A stretch of DNA of 64,000 nt from Adiantum capillus-veneris (Eukaryota; Streptophyta; Polypodiopsida; Polypodiales; Pteridaceae): assembly GCA_014529385.2 (NCBI GenBank), contig CM043969.1:70063176-70127175 (forward strand). Reading direction: 5' to 3'. This document shows positions 45,081-59,990 of this stretch, piece by piece (the stretch's first letter is position 1; each line of letters opens with the position of its first letter). The notes below the pieces were generated by a model. It worked only from the letters and a program-made list of their open reading frames with translations, ran no database searches and was not told where the DNA came from. Position numbers and translations under genes: made by a program.

Positions 45081-45706
45081 TAGGTGAAATATTGTGAAAG
45101 AGCGTGTGTGGGTCAATATTGAGGAAAATGCAACATAAGATTAAAGAAGAGATGCGGAGGATGCTAAGTATGCAACGACACGAACATGTTGTTTAGGGGA
45201 GATGAAAAATGAACACGTGACATGAGCTTTTTATACATCCAACCATCCGTACAATATCCTTTGAAATTTTTCCGCGTGGCACGTGTACATGAGTGACACG
45301 TGTCAATACCAGTCATTTTTTTACTTCTTATATAAGCTTGATCTTGTATTTTTTGGCGTGTTATTTTTAGTTTGTGCCGCACGATGCAAGAATCCTATAA
45401 ACTTAAGCTTTCAAGCTCTCTAGTTCTCTGACTTCAACTCTATTTTAGAGCTCTCTCCCCTTATCCATCACGCTTGTCCTGCACGCCGCGAGGGTGGGTG
45501 CTTGCAAAGCTTGCCCCAGTGCACTATCGCTCCATTCGAGTTTTACCTACACAGCACGATAGCCGTAGCCAGCAGAGTGTGGCTCGTGCCTCTATCGCTC
45601 CGTTTTGGCCACTGCACAAAGTGATAGGAGTTTATAGTAGAATCTTGGTTGTGGCTCTATCACACCATTTTGATCTTGCTTCCTTCCAACTCTTTTCAAC
45701 CGAATC
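45081..45706. promoter_or_regulatory. Presumed bidirectional promoter region of genes B and C
   Basis: No gene is seen. A TTATATAAGC motif at 45,328-45,337 could serve gene C as a TATA box. CTATCGC/GCGATAG-like motifs are spread over both sides. Confidence 0.4.
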
Positions 45707-47317
45707 ATGAGTGAAGGTTGTGAAGAGATTTTAGAGGAGAGCCAAGCAAGAAGCTCTTGGTTGCTGTCGTGGATGGTGCTGACATGGAAGTGTACACCAA
45801 GGCATATGAAATATTCAATACTTTGTTTAATCTTGCAGTGATGCTAGACAAATTGAAGGACTTTTTGTCAGAATAATTTAAAGATTTTGAAGAGGCAGTT
45901 GAGGGTAAGTGTTTGGTCTTGGATGGTAAGACTTATTGCCATCTAATTGAATTTACTACCAACTCAATTGGAAAGGCAAATTAGTAACAAGGAGGTTTGG
46001 AAGATTTTCTAAGAAGATTTCATTCATTTGTCCACCTACAATTTCTTGTCAATTACATTCAAAGCCTTGCAACCTTGTTCCAAAAGAAGTTGCCTTTATT
46101 TTCTTTTTGTTCCTTAAAGTTGATATGCAAGTCAAAGGTGATGAAGTGAAAGATACAGACAAAGAGGTAACAAATACAAATGTTTCCACGTTCTTGCAAC
46201 TTGAGAAAAGTGAATTTCTAGAGGAGGAGAAAATTGATGTTGCAGCTGAGGAGCAAGAGAGTTCAAATTTTGATGTGGCTCAATTGAGAGCTAGTACTGT
46301 CATTGATGAGACCATAGAGGAGGTAGAGGTGTCTGAGGCCTCCCTTACTGTTCCAAACCTTCCCTACTTCTATATCAATGGAAAAGAGTATATCCCTCTC
46401 CTTCATATTCAATGTCTGCTTATTATGAGGGAGGACTACAGTATTGCAACCATTTCTGAAGCTTCTGAGGTGGACAAAGATTTCATTGACAAAGAAGAAA
46501 GGTCAAAAGAGGAGTTTTTGGCACTTGATCTTCAGACATCCAATAAATTATTTCTTCCTGCTCCTGATGTACTTGTTGGGCATGAAAAGAGTGGAAGAGG
46601 AGAAACCTACTCTCAAAGATGAGGATTTTGAAAAGAGACTTGTTGAGGTTAGCATCCAATCTCTTGGCAGAGACTTTAAGCTAAAGGAAGTTGATAAGGA
46701 TGTTGGCATAAGAGAGATGACTGGATCATGCATTAATCTCCTTCAAGAAAAATTCATTGCATAGGATGAGTTGCAAAAGGTAGATTTAGTTTCACCTTGA
46801 TCTCCCTTCCTAAAATCTTCCTTTTTTTCAAGTTTGTTTTAATTACTCATTATTTCTTATTTTGCAGATTGAACTCCTTGACAAAGACAATTTTCTTGGG
46901 AGAGCTAAAGGCTCGAGAGAGAAAGCAATAGAGGGCACTTCAAGAAGGGATGCCTCCTCTCTCATGCACTACATGCCTACATTGGATAGTGCCACCTTTT
47001 GTGCTTTTCATATGTAGTATTTTGAAGATCCTGAGTTGCCAATACTTGGCCTGAAGATATTGTCATGGTTTGTGGGGTACACTCCCCTTCAAATCAATGC
47101 AAACAAGATCATGCTACTTGAGAGAGCTGCAACACTTAGAATATTTGGGTATGCTGCAGGATTCAATGCCTCAAGAGTAGGATACTTTCTTTGCTACTAT
47201 AGGTATGCAGCAGCAGTTAAGGAGACAAATGTCAACCTTCTTGGGGGCTATAAAAGAAGAAATTTTTTGAGATATAGGGGTGACATGCCTAGTGATACCA
47301 AAAGAATCAAAAATTGA
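45707..47317 (+). pseudogene. Gene C of the four-gene element, unrecognised acidic protein
   Basis: MSEGCEEILEE at 45,707 shifts frame after about 14 codons into LLVAVVDGADMEVYTKAYEI, FLSE, TAA, FKDFEEAVEG and LVLDGKTYCHLIEF. A long Glu/Asp-rich stretch (46,107-46,622) follows with FYINGKEYIPLLHIQ. A last exon after a TTTTGCAG acceptor (46,867) encodes IELLDKDNFLGRA, then GYTPLQINANKIMLLERAAT and GGYKRRNFLRYRGD, ending at 47,317. No domain was recognised. The stops and frameshift show decay. It converges on gene D with a gap of about 75 bp. Confidence 0.5.
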
Positions 47318-47393
47318 TGCAAAACTAACAATATTTTGCATAAAAATATCTTTTTTGAATTTGGATCTCTTTAGAAGGACTCAGTACAAAGTT

Positions 47394-49806
47394 TCAAAGT
47401 GAAGCATTAATCTCCATTTGTGGTTGAGCAGCATGGTTGTTTGATCTCATCCGTTGTAATTGCCTCTTATAGAACCAATTGAATAATTCCTTTAGTGCAT
47501 TGCTCCTTCTTTGTCCCCCTCCTTTTCTCGTACATCTGAAAAATGAATTCCTCACTTGATAGTGAGATTTTTCCATTCAGTGAGTACTACATGTTGCAAG
47601 GGGTCCTTGTTTTGCAAAATATGGTCCATGCAGGTACAAAATATGCTAAAAATAAATAAAAAATGTTAGTTGAACTCATAGTATGCAATGTAAAATACTA
47701 TTCAGACTTTAAAATGTAATTGAATACTCACCAAGTAATATGTGATGTCTTTTGCTCCCCAAGCATCTGTGATAGAAGCTATTAAAATCTTTATTGTCTT
47801 TTTAAAGTAATCTGCATAAGTAGCAGAGCTCACTTGTTGTCTCAAAAATTTCAAAAAGTTGTCCAACTTCTTCCACACTTCCATGCGTTTGTTGGCTACA
47901 TTTGGTCTACTTTTGACATTGGTTGTTATTACACAAAGATCCTTCCAGCAGTTCCACATAGCGTCAACTTGTTTGTTGTCATGGTTGCTCAAAAATCTTT
48001 TGGATTTGCTCCACCCATTGAAACATCTTGCAAATCATTACCCATTCCTTTTGAAAGAGTAGAATCTTTTTTTCGATGCACTTGACCACCATGAAAACCC
48101 ATTCGAGAGAGCAAAGCCTCGCATTTTTGTATGCACTCGTCTGCAAGTTTACTTGGCTTAATAGAATATGCATAATCAAGATGGAGTCGAAGAAATTTGT
48201 CCAAGATTCTAATCTCCGCATGCATTGTACATATATGTACATTTTCTAAATCTATTGTTAGAATTGGATCCCAAATCATAGAAGATGATGGGTAGTCGAT
48301 GACATTCACACTATTTCTCGATGGTGGTTTTCCAACCTCGTGTTCCGCAAGCCATCCTTTTGTTCCAGTGCTTGCCATGCAATACAGACATGGATACTTG
48401 GAATTGGCACCTCCACATTCACCAAACATGCACTTCAATGCTTTTAGGTCCTCACTCAAGTGACATTCTACAATAAAGTCACCCATGCCATCTCACGGAG
48501 TTGTTCACCTGCATTTTGGTCATGTATAGCAGAAGGGATATCGGTCTACAAAAAGAGCCATTTCAATGTATCGTGATTTTCTATTGGTATTTGAGCTGCT
48601 CCAATCCACCAAAGCTCCATTTCTGATTGATTTTTGTGGTATGGGGAATCAAGCTTACCTTGGCTATAATCCAATGCTCTATTCATTAGGGATATGGAAA
48701 CTCTTTCCATTTTTTGACATTTTTGAATTTGAGCTTCATCCAATTTTATAACAAATATAAGTTTTCCTTTACAATCTACTTCTCGCATGTTATAGTATCT
48801 CACCATAGCAGATTGAGTTTTTTTAATACTCATCTAAATGTTATTAAAAACGTTATACTCAAAAGAAGAATTTTTTTTCTGTTTTTCGTATGGCATCGTT
48901 CCTTCTATATGATAGTTCTTTCCAAAATATTCGGGTATTTCTTCATTTAACAGATACCTTACTTTCCCAACATTGTGAGGCCTAGGCAACCCAAAAGCTT
49001 TAATCTTGTAGTACTTTAAACCCTGAAACTAGGTTTTAAAGATAGCCCTGTAACCCCTTCTACTCACCCCCACTGTGTCACAAACTTCTTGCATTTGAGA
49101 CTTTTGGACCAATAAACCCATATTTTTCAGTAAATTTTGAAATATCGAATTTTTTTTCGTTCAATTTTCAGGAAGTTTCAAAAGTTCCAAAATGTCACTT
49201 TTGTTCATTACCTCATTCAAAAATCTCACCCTTTCTTGAACATTGGACTTATCAAATCCTAAGGCTACTCACATGTTCTCTAGTAATCTTTAATCTTTTT
49301 TTTCTTTGTCCAGAACCTTTTGTTAAGTTTACTACATCTCTCATTCGTTTTACTCGTGCTCTTTATCCTATTGGAGTTTCTTTTAAAGTCTGAAGCTGAT
49401 GATTTTCTTGTTTTAGAGATGCTATTTGGTTTTCAAGTTCTAAAATTCTTGCTGCATTTGAAAACAAAACAGTTTTGAGAAATTGAATGTAATGTGTATG
49501 ATCAATGTGTAAATAAGATAACCTAGAACTATATCCTAGTAAGCCATCAACCCCATCTCCAACAAATCTCATCAAATTATGAGGTGTGTGAAAACATGGA
49601 TACCTTCCAGTGCTAGGATCCGGTGGATACAAGCTCCCATCTGTCCAAATATCACTGTGTTTCTTTCCCTCGTTGCAAAGTTGTTGTGATTCATTTGCAG
49701 TTGTAACTGATCTGTGATAGACACTCCGCGTAGTAGCATATTCCTGGCTTAGCTTAATGTTCAGGTGAAACTTGCGGTTATCACTAATGAAAGATGTATT
49801 ACTCAT
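47394..49806 (-). pseudogene. Gene D: transposase-like protein
   Basis: ATG 49,806 opens about 148 codons (MSNTSFISDNRKFHLN) with a coiled coil (ILELENQIASLKQENHQLQ), then damaged frames. Later blocks read VSRRGYRAIF, LPRPHNVGKVRYLLNEEI, KLIFVIKLDEAQI, GDFIVECHLSEDLKALKCMF with YPCLYC, CTMHAEIRILDKFL, and near the end MEKSHYQVRNSFFRCTRKGG. This order recalls a poorly characterised group of transposon-like proteins known from invertebrate genomes (D.K.L..G....YPC..C, then LH..LRI, then a late EK motif). The Asp in the SEDLKAL block is a possible catalytic residue. The family link is from memory and needs a profile search. Confidence 0.55.
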
Positions 49807-50151
49807 TATTGTAAGTAATGAACACACAGAAAGACTAATGGAGATAACATAGTAGCAAAACAAGGTGCATCAAAAAAGAAAGAGAGTTCGTGAAAGGTGA
49901 GAGAGAAAAAGAGAGGTTGAGTGATTCAAAAGTGGAGAAAACTCTTTGCCGCCAAGTGAAGCAAATGAGAACAAATTTCAAGGTGAGTCGCAAAGGAATG
50001 TGAAGAAAACGATATCTTTTTGAATATTCAGAGCTATGTACCTAGATACGTTTTAGATTGCGTAGATATGCTTTAATGACCAAAACGGTCAAATGTGGAG
50101 CCGTTTTGATCATAACGGCTCTTCTTATTAGTAACTTAACCAATTCCTTAC
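49807..50151. other. Upstream region of gene D
   Basis: No gene. About 345 bp lie between the gene D start and the right inverted repeat, with a foldback AAACGGTC..GAGCCGTTTT near 50,083-50,107. Confidence 0.45.
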
Positions 50152-50184
50152 ACAACCCTTTTTAAATCATTTTTGGCCCTAATG
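50152..50184 (-). repeat. Right inverted repeat of the four-gene element
   Basis: Reverse complement starts CATTAGGGCCAAAAATG and pairs with 33,103-33,135. Confidence 0.65.
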
Positions 50185-50940
50185 CATATATAGTAAAAAA
50201 AAATTAAAAACATTAACATCACATACCATATCGTGCATTCTCACCTCAAAATGGTAAATAGAAGCAATGGATTTGCATCTGCAAATCTATCTTCAATAAG
50301 ATCGTGTGAGTAGCCATACTCCTCCTCTTCTCATGAAGGGTGATCCACCACAACTAACTTCTGCAAAATAAAAACATCGACTACACTTTGTGTATGTTCT
50401 ATAGTAGAAATTCCAAATTGTGAACAATTTTTAGAAAATACAATAGCACATAAGAACTTGTAGCATAAATATTGTATCTACCACTGCTAAAATGAGAAGC
50501 ACCTACAGTGTGGTCTCGTCACTATAGCCTCCCTCTGATATCTATATTTGTTTGGAGTCCTCCAACTCTTCCCCGAGCTCCACCCACTCACTTGTGTTCA
50601 ACCAAACAGGTTTACCATTCCACTTCTTCATGCGTCATGGACTTTTGAGCATCGATATGTCATGACATTATATGTGCAGGCGTGAATCCAATGAGTACTC
50701 GCTGTTTGAGATCCCATGCAAGCTCAACTACCAAAAATTCTCTATTCATTTGATTAGTGATATAATTTTTTTCTCTTTTAGGTTGATCCACACACCATCT
50801 CATGATAGTATGGCCAATCTATATATTGCATAGTTGTCAACTATGCTTTCTCATTCACTATAAAACTTTCTCAAGTTTATCATGGCTGTTTACTGCGTTT
50901 TTTAGTGAGAGAGTCCAAAATGGGGTAGCCAAAAAGGAGA
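50185..50940. other. Unassigned sequence
   Basis: No gene is recognised. A minus-strand stretch near 50,520-50,780 (VELAWDLKQRVLIGF) may be a decayed CACTA second gene, but the support is too weak. Confidence 0.3.
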
Positions 50941-50949
50941 GAGGGGAGT

Positions 50950-51383
50950 GCAAAGGAGTTTTTTTTGGTAAATTAAATGTTATCGCGTATATTATTACGC
51001 TTATTGTCTATGATCTTATTACCACATTTTTTATCGCTATTATTACCTCTACTATTACCATGCAATGCTTTGGAGCTAAATAAATTAATTTTAGGTACTT
51101 CTTTCTATTTTACAAAAAATAGAGCATGATATTTTTTATAAAAAATGAACAAAGAAAAGGATAAATCTTTTATCATTAAATTAATCACATACATATGATT
51201 AGCATAAATTAGCTTGCTCAATGCTTTGGAGCTAGAATATTCAAATTTGGGTACTTCTTTCTATTTTACAAAAGACAATATTAAAGAGCATGATATTTTT
51301 CATCAAAAATGAACAAAAAAATGGTAGACATTTGATCATAAATTATGACATGCATATGCATAAACTAGCATGCTTAATAAAAT

Positions 51384-51461
<78 letters not shown>

Positions 51462-52700
51462 AATGACACGGTAAAAAATTCTCATAAAATAAAATATACA
51501 AAATGTTTATGAATCATCTTCAAAAGAACACTACAAGTAGCATCATCTAAATCTAAACCCATGGCTCTTAAATCAACAAAGAGAGAAATCAAAGCATTAT
51601 TTGTAGATTTGTTGGTTCTATTATCTTTGTATTTTTCATCTTCCTCTCATCACCATCATCATCATGACAATCATCGTCCTCGCTAAGGTTGGTGGTGGGA
51701 CTTGATTCATTGATCTCTGTCTCCTTGATCTCTTTCTCATCCAAAGTAATAGATAGGAGAGGATCAAAGATGGTCTCTATTTTGGTAGAGGCAAAAGTGG
51801 TTCTTCCTCAAGGTATTAGTGGAGCTACAAACCAAAATTTGGGATAAAGATAATTTATAGAAGATAAGTTCAAAGTGAATCACATTGTTATTATAGTATA
51901 AGCAAATAAAGGTAAACTTAGTAAACACTCACCTATTCAATTGCATGGCAAAACTTAGTCGTCGAATCTCCCTGTGTAATCCACACTAGAGTCCACCATG
52001 TAGATTTTATTCTCATGTCCTTTGGACACATTTACAAACCACTTGCAGTCAAAGATGTACGTAGGTATGAAAAGTTTCAAAATTGACCTTTAGTATCCTT
52101 TCAATAATCCTACAGTACCTTGCCTTATCACTATTTGAGTCAAAGTTGTCCATGATGCCACAATCCATTGTGGTTCAATGCTCGTCAATGTGGCTTGTAT
52201 AAAAGTGTCAACCCTTTGACCACATAGAGTTACGAGAAAGTCACGATAAAGCGCAAAAAAAAACACTCAATAAGAAAGATAAAATTAAGTAAAAACTACA
52301 ATATGGTTTAGGTATATGAGTACTCTACCTTTGGTATGCAACCTCGTGCATACTCTCATTATTTTTTGTGATGTCCTCTCCATCTGCCTTTTCTTTAGTG
52401 ACTCTCTCATGGATACACTCGAGATTAGTGAGATCTTAAAAACATGCAAGGTATCAAGGAGCCAAGGGTGCCCTCCTGCCTCTATGGCAACTTGCTTCCA
52501 TGCTTTCCTCTCTTGCAAACGTGTTGCCTTTGTCATTGTTCACAAGTCCACCCACTTGGTCATAATCTTTGCATTGAGGATGCAAAAATTGGTGACCACT
52601 TGTCATAGATCCATGTCCATGTTAATTACTTTTTCCTTTCTACTTAACAAGTGTAAAGCCAATATCTTACTATAAGAGAAAAAATCAAGAAATGCCACTA
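50950..52700 (-). pseudogene. CACTA TNP2 3' relic, family of the 6-13 kb element
   Basis: Read in broken frames on the minus strand: MTKWVDL (about 52,590), ERKAWKQ/KESMEASCHRGRRAP (52,500), TTMDCGIMDNFDSNS with IIERILKVNFETFHTYIFDCKWFV (about 52,190-52,040), then an acidic SEDDDCHDDDGDE tail (51,680). This matches the end of the transposase at 8,476-12,606 in order (GVMGNFDTTT, TIERIIKVDFRTFHKYLFDCRWF). TTATTACC motifs at 50,985-51,060 are its decayed subterminal repeats. Confidence 0.75.
51388..51458. repeat. (AG)n microsatellite
   Basis: About 35 AG units within the CACTA relic. Confidence 0.97.
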
Positions 52701-53504
52701 TAAGAGAAAAAGTCTATAAGTGCCACTATAAGAGGAAAAGTCTAGAAATGCCACTATTGCTACAGATTGACAAAGGCAAATAGAAAGAGAAAAAATTGCA
52801 TGAGCGGCAATAGAAGCAAAAAAGGATGTGGTAGTGGTCCAAGAGCAATATGCACGTTAATAGACATGGATATATATCCCCGTCTATTACCACCTACATT
52901 ACTGCATTTTAAAAAGTATACAAAAATATAAATAATAAACTTTGAAATTAACAACATACTTTACATTACATGCCACGCTTTATCTGCATAATTTGAATCG
53001 GTATAAAGAACAATACTAAAATTTAAGTATAAATGGAGTCAGAATGCCAAATGAGTTTTATATAAAAATTATGAGGGTTTTTTGTGCCATATTTGCACTA
53101 GTAAAAGAGGACTACAAAAAAAAGTATCAATCTAAGTCCTTGTCTTTCTCCTCCTTGTTCAAAGGTATATAAGTTTGATCATTGTGACCCTACAATAATC
53201 AAAACCAAATTAGATAAATCAATAATTCAAAACAATTATTGCAATATTCATTAACTATACTTACCGCTTGTAGAGATATAATTGTTGAGTCAAATTGCTT
53301 ACGAGAGATATGATGGTTTTTCAGCAACCATCACCAAGTATCAAATTTCATGTGTCTCTCTCAATACTTGACTATTTCTATAGTAGGACGGGTCAAAGTG
53401 ACATTTTCCTAAGCTAGAAACAACCAACAAGTTTCATAAGCTAAAACATCTACTATACAAAACTTTCACAATTAGAATTACTTACATATTTATCTTCCCA
53501 GCTT
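52701..53504. other. Unassigned A+T-rich sequence
   Basis: No gene. Three tandem copies of GCCACTATAAGAG(A/G)AAAA lie at about 52,694-52,753, and an ATTACC/ATTACTGC group at 52,890-52,915 may be more CACTA end sequence. Confidence 0.4.
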
Positions 53505-53835
53505 GCTTTGCCTCCTGAACCATAGTGCGTGGGAGTTTGCTTGTTCCAACTTTGCATTGTTGTATGTGGGATGATTCCATTGCTGCTTCCTTACTCTTTT
53601 TTTGCATGACCCACTCCCACTCTACATCAGCCATTTTGCTGCCATGATAGCTCCGTTATGGATTTGCCTCCTAAACCATAGTGCATAGGAGTTTTCTTGG
53701 TCTGAGCTTTGCATCTTTATGTGTGGGATGAGCCCGTTGCTGCTTCCTTGCTCCTTAATTTCTTGCATAATCCACTCCCAATCTACATGAGTCATGTTGG
53801 TGCCACGATAGCTCCATAATGGATTTGCAATGGAG
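53505..53835. repeat. Tandem duplication of about 165 bp
   Basis: Two units (about 53,505-53,665 and 53,666-53,835) share GCCTCCT(G/A)AACCATAGTGC, GTGTGGGATGA and CATGA(C/T)CCACTCCCA-type blocks. On the minus strand both contain an EWEW/DWEWIMQ-like coding trace, so an exon may have been duplicated. Confidence 0.8.
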
Positions 53836-54756
53836 TTGGCCACGATGTGCTATACATGTGATTGCTTTTTTTTTTTAAAAATCATGATATACCTCTTTAA
53901 CCATTGCATAGAGAAATGCTCGTTGGAGGGGTTCTGAAAGAAAGCATGTGATACACTGCCTCAACATAGCATGCATGATCAGGCAATTGGTCTTTGAACT
54001 TAATAAAATTATTTTTACATATCAAGTGTATAAGAATCTATAAATGGCACCGCAATTCCCTATCCTCACAATGCCAAAATTGACCTCCCCACCATGCTTG
54101 CCCCTATAGTAGTGCTCGTGTGTATCTTGCACACGTGTGTCACAGACCTCACCCTCTGCAATTGGATTGGCACACTCCAAAATAGGTGGTCTTGTCCCCC
54201 CATGACCACCAAAATAAGCATCCCCATAGAAGCTTCTGCTACTTCATCTGTAACAATGCTTGCTACCCTGAGAGGAATGCCTACATATGCTGCTAGAAGA
54301 TGTTCATAGAAGGGAATGGCGCAGGTCACTACGATAGAAGAGGGGTCGGTCCACGCAATTGAAGGGGTGCTGGTCGGTAAGAGATCAATAAGAAGACATG
54401 ATAGAAGGGAGTGTTGTTGGTCTGAGACTCCAAATGTATGGAGTCCCTCCCTCACTCCCCCACGGTGTGATCTACTGTGAAAGACATGATAGACCGCTAG
54501 CTATTATGGAGTGTAGCAACTAAACAAACCCTGCATCAAATGTAAGTACTCCTCTCGTAAAGAGAGTGCACGTTGTAGGTCCGGATTCATCATTGGTTGA
54601 GGAACCTAAATAGATGAACCAGCTCCACCAAAACCGTAAGAGGGATATGCCTACAACTAACAAAAAGGTAGTTACACTCAATCTTGCCTTTTAACTAACA
54701 ATAATCTATTGCTTGGACTTATCTCCTCACGATAAAAATCCATTGGAAGTGATAGT
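53836..54756. other. Unassigned sequence with a minus-strand open frame
   Basis: A 129-codon open frame lies at 54,066-54,455 (-). It has no recognisable domain and no supporting context. Confidence 0.3.
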
Positions 54757-55409
54757 TGTTAAGTATGGAGCCTGATTTACCCTTGTAATTTTCTGTGGTA
54801 AAAGCGCACATTTGTAAGGCCCCCATTATGAGGAGAAGCCATCGTGCGTGAAGGAAAATCACTCACCGGAAACCAAAATTTTCACGGACAAGAATCAGGG
54901 GCAACTTTAGAGGCCCCCGAGACTTTTTTTTCGCCGGAATATTATGGCCGAATGGCAGCCGGAAAGTGGTCGGTTGGCCGGTGGCCGGTAGTCAATGGCC
55001 GATGGCCGTTGGTCGGAAGTCAATGGCCGGTGGCCGGTGGTCGGAAGTCAATGGCCGATGGCCGGTGGCCGAATTCAAAAGCAGACTTGTCTTCTCAAGG
55101 GCGGCCACACATGGGCGGATTGGAGGGTCCGATTTGGACTTATTCGCACAAGGGCAGCTACACATGGCTGTCTCTCATAAGAGAGGGCAGCCCTTTTGGC
55201 CTATAAAAGGAGGCCATTTCTACACACATTTCAGAGTGTAAAGTTGATGCAACAAGGTGAGTGTGAGGTGGTGAGAGTGAAGCAAGGCGGGAGCTCTATC
55301 AAGGGTTTAATCCCTTTGTAAACTACTTCTTCTTTTGAAGTGCTAAAGCCATTGAGTGGCTGCTTTCCCGTGGACGTAGCCCACATTGGGTGAACCACGT
55401 ATATCGTGT

Positions 55410-55443
<34 letters not shown>

Positions 55444-55531
55444 CTAGTATAATCTCTTGTGTGTGAAATCTATCTCTCTCCATTAAGTAATCTACTCAAA
55501 AATCTATTTAGCTACATCTTATTTCCTAACA
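54757..55531 (+). mobile_element. Solo LTR (775 bp), target duplication ATAGT/ATAGC
   Basis: Starts TGTTAAG and ends CCTAACA. The flanking pentamers are ATAGT (54,752-54,756) and ATAGC (55,532-55,536), one mismatch. A TATAAAAG at 55,202 and the TTTCCCGTGGACGTAGCCCA segment near 55,366 are typical of copia leader and U5 regions. No internal region is attached, so it arose by LTR-LTR recombination. It carries a GGCCGATGGCCG minisatellite at 54,960-55,075. Confidence 0.8.
54960..55075. repeat. GGCCG(G/A)TGGCCG minisatellite
   Basis: About four imperfect units of about 27 bp (GGTCGGAAGTCAATGGCCG with GTGGCCG) inside the solo LTR, upstream of its TATA box. G+C-rich against an A+T-rich background. 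Confidence 0.85.
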
Positions 55532-56007
55532 ATAGCCACCCTGATGGGGGCTCACCTACAACGTGATGTATCAACCAAAGGAAGAAGATGAGGGTTGCTC
55601 CCAATCACGTGGTTTCTTCTTCGATATCTATAAGATATTAGTTTGTAAGTATTGGCTTTTTTCTCTAATCTCCCCATACCTAATCTCTCTTTATATATCT
55701 ACACCTAATCTACATCATTTCTTTATCATCTACACCTAATCTCTACAAAATCTACACACCTCTATCTATCTACACCTAATCTATGTTGCTTCTCTATCCT
55801 CTACACCTAATCCACATTGCTTCTCTACACCTAACCTACACCACCTCTCTCTATCTATTGATCTATCCCTAATCTACATCAGTTCCCTATCCTCTATACC
55901 TAATCTACACACCTCTATCTACCTAAGGTAGATCTCTATCATCTACACCTAATCCAACGCTAGAGAGGACATATAGAGAGGTAAATAGAGGTTGATAGAG
56001 AGTGTAT

Positions 56008-56084
<77 letters not shown>

Positions 56085-56480
56085 AAATAGCGGTAAATAT
56101 AGAGGCCATAGAAAGAGAGGTAGATAGATTTTTATCCATCTATCTATCTCTCTACATCTAATCTCTACCTAATCTACACACCTCTATCTCTCTACCTCCT
56201 ATAGATAGAGAGGATGTAGGGAGGTAGATCAAGGTAGATAGAAGGGGCATAGAGGGAGAGGTAGAGAGAGAGAAGGTGTAGAGATAGGTATAGATAGATT
56301 TAATCTATCTACCTCTCTCACTGCACCTAATTTCTACCTAGTCTACCCGCCTCTATCTCTCTTCCTAAGGTAGGTAGAGAGTGTAGAGAAGGAGGTAGAT
56401 GGAGAGGATATTGAGAGAGAGGGTCAATAGAAGTAGGTGTAGATTAGGTGTAGAGAGAGAGAGGTAGATAGATAAGTATA
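55532..56480. repeat. Low-complexity CTACACCTAATCT / AGAGAGGTAGAT region
   Basis: Diverged short repeats of CTACACCTAATC and its inverse GATTAGGTGTAG, with a (GA)n run at 56,009-56,080. The same kind of sequence returns at 59,870-60,420. No gene. Confidence 0.8.
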
Positions 56481-56570
56481 TGCATGCATGCATAAATACA
56501 CACACTCATATAAATATGTATATACACGCATACATATATACTACTAGTATGGCCGGCCGCCTTTTGGTGG

Positions 56571-58490
<1,920 letters not shown>

Positions 58491-58496
58491 ATTAGC

Positions 58497-58498
<2 letters not shown>

Positions 58499-58528
<30 letters not shown>
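58499..58528. repeat. (GT)n microsatellite
   Basis: About 14 GT units. Confidence 0.95.
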
Positions 58529-58532
<4 letters not shown>

Positions 58533-58603
58533 GTGTGTGTGTGAGAGAGAGCAATAACTGGGGGTAGGCAGAATCGTAAACGGCACTAGCCATTGTAGTG
58601 GCA

Positions 58604-59932
<1,329 letters not shown>

Positions 59933-59989
<57 letters not shown>
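59933..59989. repeat. (GT)n microsatellite
   Basis: About 28 GT units. Confidence 0.97.

Positions 59990-59990
<1 letters not shown>

Larger units (their letters stand above)
33103..50184. mobile_element. Putative four-gene TIR element with H3-like gene (about 9.66 kb without nested CACTA)
   Basis: Imperfect inverted repeats at 33,103-33,135 and 50,152-50,184 share CATTAGGGCCAAAAATG exactly and 28 of 33 positions overall. Subtracting CACTA copy 2 leaves about 9.66 kb. It holds genes A(+), B(-), C(+) and D(-) in tight alternating order, with A and D starting about 0.43 and 0.38 kb from the ends. D is transposase-like and B is a histone H3/CENH3-like protein. The target duplication is unresolved: flanks atgtatccat and atgcatatat agree at 7 of 10 bases only if the repeat starts at TAGGG. 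That these parts form one mobile unit is inference. Confidence 0.55.

Noticed and set aside
54066-54455. A host gene on the minus strand
   Set aside because: 129 codons with no recognisable domain, promoter or splice context; left as unassigned.
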